Assembly: GCA_947311175.1 (NCBI GenBank)
Contig: CAMZKK010000270.1
Coordinates: 1-5,579 of the forward strand
Reading direction: 5' to 3'
DNA from: an uncultured Planctomycetota bacterium
GTDB lineage: Bacteria > Planctomycetota > SZUA-567 > JAFGNG01
Length of the DNA: 5,579 nt
The number at the start of each line of letters is the position of its first letter. The first letter of the stretch is position 1. This document shows positions 1-4,742 of the stretch, in pieces. Below the pieces are notes generated by a model, which did no database searches, was not told where the DNA came from, and saw nothing but the letters and a program-made list of their open reading frames with translations. Made by a program: the position numbers and the translations under genes.

Positions 1-2
1 AA

Positions 3-911
3 AAAAATATTGCGGGCGGAAAGACATCTGCGGCTAACATGGGGCTTACTCTTTCTACCGGAGACATTATTGTTATTGTTGACTCTGATACATCTTTCAA
101 TAATGATGCTATTGAAAAAATAATTCAACCTTTTGATAATCCTAAAATTGGTGCGGTATCGGGAAATATTAGGGTTAGGAATTGGAGTAAAAATTTAATA
201 ACCAGATATCAGGCAGCAGAATACTTAGACTGCATTTTTCTTGGCAGAAGACTGCATAGCCTCTTAGGAACATTAAATTTAGCGTCAGGAGCTTTTGGGG
301 CATTTAGACGAGATGCAGTCATGGCGGTTGGAGGATGGGATGTGGGACCGGGCGAAGATGGAGACTTGACCACAAAGGTTAGAAAGCGTGGATACGATAT
401 AGTATTTGTGCCTGATGCAGTCTGCTATACCGATGTGCCGTCAACATTAAAGTCATTTATCAAGCAAAGATTAAGGTGGAATAGAGGAGTTATCAGATAC
501 CGATTAAGAAAACATCTTGATTTGGTAAATCCTTTTAATTCAAATTTTAGAATTACTAATTTTTTAATCGTTGCCGATAGCTTTTTTTTTAGAGCTTTTC
601 TTTTGTTTGCTTTTGCATTCTATTTTCTTTCTACATTACTCTTTAATCCACAAATGCTACCATTAGTCATCTTGATAACGTGGGGTATCTATGCTGCATT
701 CAATTTGTTACAAATCCCAATAATCCTTTATTTTTCGGAAAGAAAATTGGAGGATACAAAAATATTATTTTCAGCACTCATCGTCGGACCATATAATTTA
801 TTGCATCGATTTATAAGGTTGGTAAGCATGATACAAGAAATATTTTTCAAAAAAAGTTATACCGACCCTTATGTTCCAAAAAGAGTAAGAGAACAAACCA
901 TCCACTGGTAA
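3..911 (+). CDS. Family 2 processive glycosyltransferase, membrane-bound, 5' partial
   Basis: This is the C-terminal 302 residues of a GT2 enzyme. The frame is open to the window edge, so the true start lies outside, and the ATG at 39 is internal. Visible signatures, numbered from the first codon: a GGKTSAAN segment (5-12) matching the 'GKAxAxN' stretch before the metal site; DSD at 27-29 (nucleotide-sugar/metal binding); an SGAFGAFRR acceptor-side segment; GED at 117-119 (catalytic acid region); and QRLRW at 155-159, the QxxRW motif of processive synthases such as cellulose, chitin, hyaluronan and poly-GlcNAc synthases. Hydrophobic stretches at about 187-214, 219-244 and 254-282 would form the membrane channel after the catalytic domain. 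The enzyme probably polymerises or exports a cell-surface polysaccharide from a UDP-sugar; the sugar cannot be read from the sequence. The gene ends with TAA just before a strong hairpin, so it is the last gene of its unit. Confidence 0.9.
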   Translation, partial: KNIAGGKTSAANMGLTLSTGDIIVIVDSDTSFNNDAIEKIIQPFDNPKIGAVSGNIRVRNWSKNLITRYQAAEYLDCIFLGRRLHSLLGTLNLASGAFGAFRRDAVMAVGGWDVGPGEDGDLTTKVRKRGYDIVFVPDAVCYTDVPSTLKSFIKQRLRWNRGVIRYRLRKHLDLVNPFNSNFRITNFLIVADSFFFRAFLLFAFAFYFLSTLLFNPQMLPLVILITWGIYAAFNLLQIPIILYFSERKLEDTKILFSALIVGPYNLLHRFIRLVSMIQEIFFKKSYTDPYVPKRVREQTIHW

Positions 912-926
912 CACAACAAGTATGCG

Positions 927-972
927 AATCAACCTAAATTCCGCAGTTAAAGCGGAATTTAGGTTGATTTTA
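927..972 (+). terminator. Rho-independent terminator of the glycosyltransferase gene
   Basis: An 18-bp perfect stem (927-944 pairing with 952-969) encloses a 7-nt loop AGTTAAA. A short T run (968-971) follows. It begins 16 bp after the glycosyltransferase stop codon. The T tract is short, but the stem is long, and the next hairpin (980-1009, with its own T5) could back it up in the same direction. Confidence 0.75.
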
Positions 973-977
973 TCTAT

Positions 978-1009
978 AAAAAAAGGACGGGATAAATCCC
1001 GTCCTTTTT
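978..1009 (-). terminator. Rho-independent terminator of the pilin gene, probably bidirectional
   Basis: The GC core GGACGGGA (985-992) pairs with TCCCGTCC (997-1004) around a TAAA tetraloop. A-run and T-run flanks extend the stem to 13 bp. Read on the minus strand the hairpin is followed by seven T (complement of 978-984), 24 bp after the pilin stop codon. On the plus strand it is followed by five T, so it can stop transcription from either side. Confidence 0.85.
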
Positions 1010-1032
1010 AAGATTGTCTGCTCTACGCAAGT

Positions 1033-1659
1033 TTAGTAGGTTGACCAAATAGCAGCAGCACCTGATAGTTGAGCTGCGGTAGGCCAAGTTGTTGCACCTG
1101 CACCATCAATTCCATTGCCAGCACCTGTATCACGCATGTATAGTGTTCCTTTACCATCAATAATAAAGGTATTTGTTCCAGTTGTTCCATATTGAGCAGG
1201 AACAGAAATTAGACCATGGTCAAAACGAAGATTTTTGGTTGTGGCAACAGCTGCATTAGCATTTGTTACATCTTGATAAAAATAACCATTATTTGCAGAG
1301 GCAGCAGCAGAGGCATCAGCAAGTGGGCTAGGAATTATTGATAAGCTATTGCCAAGGGTGTCTTGATGGACATTGGCATTAGAACCACCAAGTCTTTGAA
1401 ATGAATCGGCAAAGAGTTTAGAAACCAATGGAATGGTAGCACCATAAGCAGCATAATCTGCAGAGTTATTCACGTTTGCAGAATAGTTATTCGATTGGTA
1501 TGTTTGTTGACCGGTTGCGTATGCCTTGAGTGAGGTAGCACCATTAGTTTCATTTGCTGCCTTCTTGCTTTCAAGTAAGTTTGGAATAGCAATAGCTGCA
1601 ATAATAGCAATAATCGCAATAACAATCATAAGTTCAATTAGTGTAAAAGCCTTTTTCAT
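1033..1659 (-). CDS. Type IV pilin-like prepilin (pilin/pseudopilin family)
   Basis: This 208-residue protein has a class III (prepilin) signal: a short basic leader MKKA, then FTLIE with Glu at mature position 5, then an unbroken hydrophobic helix to about residue 27 ending in IPN. It would be cleaved and N-methylated by a prepilin peptidase (PilD type) and assembled into a type IV pilus or type II secretion pseudopilus. The residue before the cleavage site is Ala, not the usual Gly. The mature part is rich in Ala, Asn, Gly and Thr, has no cysteine and so lacks the C-terminal disulfide loop of classical PilA, and ends in WSTY. An AGGAG site (1667-1671) sits 7 nt before the ATG and fixes the start. 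No pilus assembly genes lie nearby. A sigma-54 promoter upstream favours a major pilin over a minor pseudopilin, but sequence alone does not settle this. Confidence 0.9.
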   Translation of the reverse strand: MKKAFTLIELMIVIAIIAIIAAIAIPNLLESKKAANETNGATSLKAYATGQQTYQSNNYSANVNNSADYAAYGATIPLVSKLFADSFQRLGGSNANVHQDTLGNSLSIIPSPLADASAAASANNGYFYQDVTNANAAVATTKNLRFDHGLISVPAQYGTTGTNTFIIDGKGTLYMRDTGAGNGIDGAGATTWPTAAQLSGAAAIWSTY

Positions 1660-1700
1660 CGTTTTTCTCCTAAAAAAAATGTAAATAAAATAAATAATAA

Positions 1701-1715
1701 TTAAGTTTTACTCAT
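1701..1715 (-). other. Possible 4-codon upstream reading frame in the pilin leader
   Basis: On the minus strand ATG AGT AAA ACT TAA (MSKT, stop) is preceded by a full AGGAGG (complement of 1719-1724), three nucleotides from the ATG. It lies inside the predicted pilin mRNA leader, about 40 nt before the pilin's own ribosome site, and is in a different frame. The spacing is shorter than optimal, so it may be a chance match or a ribosome standby or mRNA-stabilising site rather than a translated leader peptide. Confidence 0.2.
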
Positions 1716-1797
1716 TAACCTCCTATTTAAAAATTAGTATTGACTAGAAAATAAACTTATTTTACCTGTGTCATCATTCCTGTCACACTACTACGAT

Positions 1798-1813
1798 TGC
1801 AAGATGTGTGCCA
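1798..1813 (-). promoter_or_regulatory. Sigma-54 (RpoN) -24/-12 promoter of the pilin gene
   Basis: The minus strand reads TGGCACACATCTTGCA: TGGCAC, five bases, TTGCA. This matches the established consensus TGGCAC-N5-TTGCW, with the invariant GG and GC at the correct 12-bp offset. The predicted start of transcription is near 1787, giving a leader of about 128 nt before the pilin ATG at 1659. Pilin genes in several Gram-negative groups are known to use sigma-54 with the activator PilR. No sigma-70 pair of comparable quality is seen in front of this gene. Confidence 0.85.
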
Positions 1814-1905
1814 CTTATGAGTAGTTGTTTTTAAATGTGTAACTTTATATGATGAAATATGTTACGACAGGCAAGAATTGTAGGTTAAATATGAAGATAC
1901 CAATC

Positions 1906-1955
1906 TTTGTCAGTAGTTAGTGACAAAATTTGTCGGTGTTGACATATCTTGTCAA
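1906..1955 (-). promoter_or_regulatory. Candidate enhancer-binding-protein (PilR-type) upstream activating sites
   Basis: The region is built from overlapping inverted repeats. TTTGTCA (1906-1912) and TGACAAA (1921-1927) are separated by 8 bp. GACAAA and TTTGTC (1922-1934) flank a single A. TTGACA (1939-1944) and TGTCAA (1950-1955) are separated by 5 bp. The array lies about 120-170 bp upstream of the predicted start, the normal range for sigma-54 activators. PilR sites described in Pseudomonas contain TGTC cores, which agrees. The identity of the activator is inference, because no regulator gene is in the window. Confidence 0.6.
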
Positions 1956-1984
1956 TTACAAACAGCTGAATTTGATAGATAATT

Positions 1985-1997
1985 TAGGTTTAACCTA
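1985..1997. repeat. 13-bp palindrome TAGGTT-T-AACCTA
   Basis: This is a perfect palindrome with one central base, located between the DUF5610-like gene and the TGTCA array. It has no loop, so it is a poor terminator. It could be an operator or a chance palindrome in AT-rich DNA. The adjoining AATTTAGGTT (1981-1990) also occurs in the terminator stem at 956-965. Confidence 0.25.
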
Positions 1998-2053
1998 TAA
2001 AATATTTTTTTAGGGGGGAAGGGAGAGGAATTAAGTGTTTACGAAAATGTTTG

Positions 2054-2848
2054 TTATGCACTAATCTCAAATGGGGATGTTGTGTGACCATCAGTGTTTT
2101 CAAGTTGTCCAGTTGAATTGTATGAATATGCAGTGATTGATGAATATTCTATTTTGACAGATGCCTTAAATTGTGCTGCGTATTCTCTGATGGATTTACT
2201 GCGTTCTTTAAGGTCTTCGCTCACTCCATTTTTTACAAAATCGTTTAACTTGTCAAAGACAAGTTTGTGGGTTTTATCAACGCCTTCTTGAATGCTATCG
2301 TTAAGTTTACCAAGAATACTTTGTGCTTGATTAAATCCATCTTGAATTGCAGAGCCAATAAAATCTGCAAATGCCTGTCTGTCACCTTCTCCACCTTCTC
2401 CTTGAGGAGCGTATTGAGATAGGGCAAAGTCTAAAATTCTTTCGGCAGTTTTTTCAGGTGAGAATAAGTCTTTCATCTTTTCAATAAAATCCGATTGTTC
2501 AGGTTTATCTGTTTTTATTGAGTCATCATCTCCTCTTGCGACTTGCATAAATTCAAGTGATGCAGAAAAGGAAAAATTGACCTCTTGATAAGAATTACCA
2601 TCTGGTCCAGAGATTGATTTAATTGCTTGATAGCTAACTGTAAATTGTGCTTTTGCAAAATTAAAGGCAGAATTGGCTTCGGGAGAAAAATCAAAGGCAT
2701 CAACATTTCCGAAAGGAGACATTTGCTCATTATTTTTCCCTTTATTCTTCTGATTGTTAAGGTCACTTAGGTTAGTTTTTTCAAAATTTTGCAATCTATT
2801 CAATCCGTTTGCATTCATCTTTGCCCCAATAGTTTCCATATCCATCAT
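2054..2848 (-). CDS. DUF5610-like domain protein of unknown function
   Basis: This is a 264-residue protein. Residues 1-50 are polar and Asn/Lys-rich and look disordered. Residues 65-102 look beta-rich (AQFTVSYQ..., NFSFSASLEF). About 120-205 is a helical domain (SPEKTAERILDFA, FADFIGSAIQDGFNQAQSIL, DKTHKLVFDKL) that resembles DUF5610 as I remember that family. About 226-250 is again beta-like. There is no signal peptide, no membrane segment, and no Cys or Trp. The family has no established function. A GGAG (2853-2856) lies 4 nt before the first ATG and 7 nt before the second ATG at 2845, so translation may start at Met2. It is transcribed toward the pilin gene, but the 394-bp gap with its own sigma-54 promoter argues against simple co-transcription. 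The domain name is from memory of conserved motifs and needs a profile search. Confidence 0.75.
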   Translation of the reverse strand: MMDMETIGAKMNANGLNRLQNFEKTNLSDLNNQKNKGKNNEQMSPFGNVDAFDFSPEANSAFNFAKAQFTVSYQAIKSISGPDGNSYQEVNFSFSASLEFMQVARGDDDSIKTDKPEQSDFIEKMKDLFSPEKTAERILDFALSQYAPQGEGGEGDRQAFADFIGSAIQDGFNQAQSILGKLNDSIQEGVDKTHKLVFDKLNDFVKNGVSEDLKERSKSIREYAAQFKASVKIEYSSITAYSYNSTGQLENTDGHTTSPFEISA

Positions 2849-2866
2849 TTTTCTCCCAAAACTTTG

Positions 2867-2895
2867 ATTATAGTATTAAAATATTTATGTCGCTA
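2867..2895 (-). promoter_or_regulatory. Possible sigma-70 promoter of the DUF5610-like gene
   Basis: The minus strand has a perfect TATAAT (complement of 2867-2872), which would start transcription near 2860 and leave a leader of only about 12 nt that just contains the GGAG site. The -35 at 17-bp spacing is TAGCGA, a weak match. That element overlaps an inverted repeat (2891-2907), which suggests control by a bound protein or simply a weak promoter. Confidence 0.4.
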
Positions 2896-2907
2896 TAAAC
2901 ATTAGCG
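2891..2907. repeat. Inverted repeat CGCTA-N7-TAGCG, possible operator
   Basis: CGCTA (2891-2895) and TAGCG (2903-2907) are separated by TAAACAT. With one bulged base the arms extend outward (GTC on the left, GAC on the right). It overlaps the predicted -35 of the DUF5610-like gene, a position where a repressor or activator could act. There is no T tract, so it is not a terminator. Confidence 0.3.
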
Positions 2908-2998
2908 GACATTGAGATGTATTCTTTATGTTTTTTTATTGTTTGCGGGTAAAATTTAATGGCTAAGCATTGGGCAAAAATATATTTGAAGCACTTTG

Positions 2999-3014
2999 GA
3001 GCCTCGCATGGCTC
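2999..3014 (+). repeat. Small GC-rich hairpin GAGCC-N6-GGCTC
   Basis: GAGCC (2999-3003) pairs with GGCTC (3010-3014) around TCGCAT. It stands out in an AT-rich divergent region and lies just upstream of the candidate -35 of the protease operon. No T run follows it. Its role is unknown, and it may be a protein-binding site or chance. Confidence 0.25.
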
Positions 3015-3028
3015 GTGGGAATAAACAC

Positions 3029-3056
3029 TTGACAGGTATTTCCTCTCAATTAAACT
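3029..3056 (+). promoter_or_regulatory. Candidate sigma-70 promoter of the protease-trpS-scpA operon
   Basis: A perfect TTGACA (3029-3034) is followed after 16 bp by TAAACT (3051-3056), which matches 4 of 6 positions of the -10 consensus. A better -10-like TATATT (3059-3064) is too far from this -35. Transcription would start near 3063, about 24 nt before the protease ATG. It is the only promoter-like pair seen before the operon. Confidence 0.4.
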
Positions 3057-3086
3057 ACTATATTGTCTTTGAAAGAAAGGTTATAG

Positions 3087-3734
3087 ATGACGCCATTAGC
3101 ATTTTTGGTTATTATTTTATTTGTTTTTTCAGTGATTATCCATGAAGTATCGCATGGATTGGCTGCTTTGTATTTCGGAGATGATACTGCCTATCTAAAA
3201 GGGAGGCTTTCACTTGATCCCATCAAACATATTGACCCAGTTTGGACAATACTAATTCCAGTTGTTATGTATATGACATCAGGCATTGCCTTTGGTGGAG
3301 CAAAGCCGGTGCCGGTAAATCCCCATCGATTTAAAAACCCGAGAAAGAATATGATGTGGGTGGCAGCAGCTGGACCGGCAAGCAATATTGCATTGGCGAT
3401 AATCTTTGCTTTGGGATTTCACCTTAGCGTCTATCTTGCCCCGATGGTGAATCAGGAATCATTAACTTTTTTTATGCAAAAGGCATTAGTGCAAATAATT
3501 ATCATCAATCTATTCCTTGCATTTTTTAATCTAATTCCAATCCCACCATTAGATGGAGGTAGGATAGTTACCGGACTTCTCCCCTATGACTTGGCATTAA
3601 AATACCAAAGATTAGAGCAATTTGGAATGATGATTTTGATTGGACTTATTGCCACCGGTGCAACCAGTCTTGTTATAATTCCGGTTGAAATTTTGGCAGA
3701 ACCATTATTAGGATTTCCAATAAAACTTAGATAG
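3087..3734 (+). CDS. Site-2 protease family (M50) membrane metalloprotease
   Basis: This 215-residue intramembrane zinc protease has HEVSH at 19-23 in the first membrane segment (HExxH: two zinc ligands and the catalytic Glu20). AGPASN at 95-100 is a second conserved family segment. IPPLDGGR at 152-159 carries the third zinc ligand, Asp156. The chain is strongly hydrophobic, with segments near 4-26, 52-70, 92-118, 133-150 and 175-205. It lacks a PDZ domain, so it belongs to the short rhomboid-sized S2P group, not the RseP type. Its substrate is unknown. Members of this group commonly sit beside trpS and scpA, as here. A weak AAAGG (3076-3080) lies 6 nt before the ATG. The stop codon is 7 bp from trpS, indicating co-transcription. 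Confidence 0.9.
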   Translation: MTPLAFLVIILFVFSVIIHEVSHGLAALYFGDDTAYLKGRLSLDPIKHIDPVWTILIPVVMYMTSGIAFGGAKPVPVNPHRFKNPRKNMMWVAAAGPASNIALAIIFALGFHLSVYLAPMVNQESLTFFMQKALVQIIIINLFLAFFNLIPIPPLDGGRIVTGLLPYDLALKYQRLEQFGMMILIGLIATGATSLVIIPVEILAEPLLGFPIKLR

Positions 3735-3741
3735 GACAAAC

Positions 3742-4719
3742 ATGAATAAGAAACGAGTGCTTTCCGGACTTCAGCCTTCTGGTAAATTGCATATTGGCAA
3801 TTATTTTGGGGCGATAAAACAATATGTTGATCTTCAGCAATATGGCAATGAGGTATTTTACTTTGTGGCAAATTATCATGCCATGACCTCAATTAGCAAC
3901 AAGCAGGAATTAGAGCAAAATTCCATTGATATCGTTCTTGACCTTCTTGCTCTTGGACTTAAACCGGAAGAGTCAAGTATTTTTATGCAAAGTCATATCC
4001 CGGAAGTTTGTGAGCTTGCGTGGTTATTGTCAACCGTTACCCCAATGTCGCTTTTGGAAAAATGTCACAGCTACAAAGATAAACTCGCAAAAGGTATTTT
4101 GCCGATGCACGGGCTTTTTGCTTATCCGGTTTTGATGGCTGCAGATATTCTTATTTATGGTAGCGAAATAGTGCCGGTGGGAAAAGATCAAAAACAACAC
4201 CTCGAAGTAACTCGGGATATTGCAGTGAAATTTAATATGACTTACGACAAAGATGTTTTTAAATTACCAGAGCCATTTATTGTTCAAGAGTTGGCAGTCG
4301 TCCCAGGGACGGATGGTCAAAAGATGTCAAAGAGTTATCACAACACCATTGAAATATTTATGGCTGAAAAAAAATTGCGGAAGACTATTAATAAAATCGT
4401 AACCGATTCAAAAGCGGTTGAAGAAGTCAAGGCGCCAGAAACCTGCAATGTTTACGCTCTCTTAAAGCTTTTTTTAGATGAGGCTGAATTGCAAATCTGG
4501 GATGCTCGTTATCGTAATGGTGGCATGGGATATGGAGAGGCAAAGAAGGCATTGTTTGAGGCAATGATGGATAAATTCGGCTATGCACGAAAAAAACGCG
4601 AAGAGCTCAAAAACAATATGGATTACATAAATGATGTATTGAAGGCCGGAGCAGAAAATGCAAAACAGGCGGCAAGTGTAGTTCTCGATAATGCAAGAAG
4701 TGCGGCAGGAATTCTTTAA
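3742..4719 (+). CDS. trpS: Tryptophan--tRNA ligase (TrpRS)
   Basis: This 325-residue class I aminoacyl-tRNA synthetase charges tRNA-Trp with tryptophan using ATP in the cytoplasm. The HIGH-type signature is HIGN at 17-20, following SGLQPSGKL. KMSKS is at 194-198, preceded by GTDGQ. The tryptophan and dimer regions include LMAADILIYGSEIVPVGKDQ (131-150) and QHLEVTRDIA. The segment LLEKCHSYKDK (104-114) is intact. Length is within the usual 320-340 range, so the gene is complete. An AGGA at 3733-3736 overlaps the preceding stop codon and lies 5 nt before this ATG, which fixes the start and implies translational coupling with the protease gene. No attenuator or T-box is seen in front of it, as expected for an internal operon gene. 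Confidence 0.97.
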   Translation: MNKKRVLSGLQPSGKLHIGNYFGAIKQYVDLQQYGNEVFYFVANYHAMTSISNKQELEQNSIDIVLDLLALGLKPEESSIFMQSHIPEVCELAWLLSTVTPMSLLEKCHSYKDKLAKGILPMHGLFAYPVLMAADILIYGSEIVPVGKDQKQHLEVTRDIAVKFNMTYDKDVFKLPEPFIVQELAVVPGTDGQKMSKSYHNTIEIFMAEKKLRKTINKIVTDSKAVEEVKAPETCNVYALLKLFLDEAELQIWDARYRNGGMGYGEAKKALFEAMMDKFGYARKKREELKNNMDYINDVLKAGAENAKQAASVVLDNARSAAGIL

Positions 4720-4742
4720 AATCAAGAAGGCTTATTTAAATT

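Larger units (their letters stand above)
1660..2053. other. 394-bp non-coding region: pilin leader, sigma-54 promoter and upstream sites
   Basis: No credible gene is seen on either strand here. Counting leftward from the DUF5610-like gene, the region holds: a purine-rich stretch (2011-2030, plus strand), a TAGGTT/AACCTA palindrome (1985-1997), the TGTCA half-site array (1906-1955), an AT-rich spacer (1814-1905), the sigma-54 promoter (1798-1813), and a predicted pilin leader of about 128 nt (1787-1660) carrying a very short upstream reading frame. I see no strong hairpin-plus-T terminator for the DUF5610-like gene, so read-through into the pilin gene is possible. Confidence 0.7.

Noticed and set aside
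39..41. ATG as the start of the glycosyltransferase
   Set aside because: The frame is open upstream and encodes the conserved GGKTSAAN segment, so this Met is internal and the gene is truncated by the window.
1560..1640. Repeated GCAATA-like units as a microsatellite or CRISPR-like repeat
   Set aside because: They encode the alternating Ile/Ala hydrophobic helix of the pilin, and the repetition follows from codon choice.
2011..2030. G-rich tract as a G-quadruplex
   Set aside because: There are only two separated runs of three or more G, which is not enough for a standard four-run quadruplex; it is better described as a purine-rich tract.
2094..2291. Plus-strand open frame of 65 codons opposite the DUF5610-like gene
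   Set aside because: It is antisense to a well-formed gene with a ribosome site, and it has no Shine-Dalgarno or recognisable domain.
2245..2766. Two short minus-strand frames inside the DUF5610-like gene
   Set aside because: They are shifted-frame shadows of that gene, with compositions that do not look like proteins and no ribosome sites.
2960..2975. TGGCTAAGCATTGGGC as a second sigma-54 promoter
   Set aside because: The GG and GC pairs are 13 bp apart instead of 12 and the other consensus positions fit poorly.
3584..3892. Minus-strand frame across the protease-trpS junction
   Set aside because: It lies opposite two conserved genes on the other strand. No family is recognised, and the same holds for the antisense frames at 3191-3385, 4474-4725 and 4826-5161.
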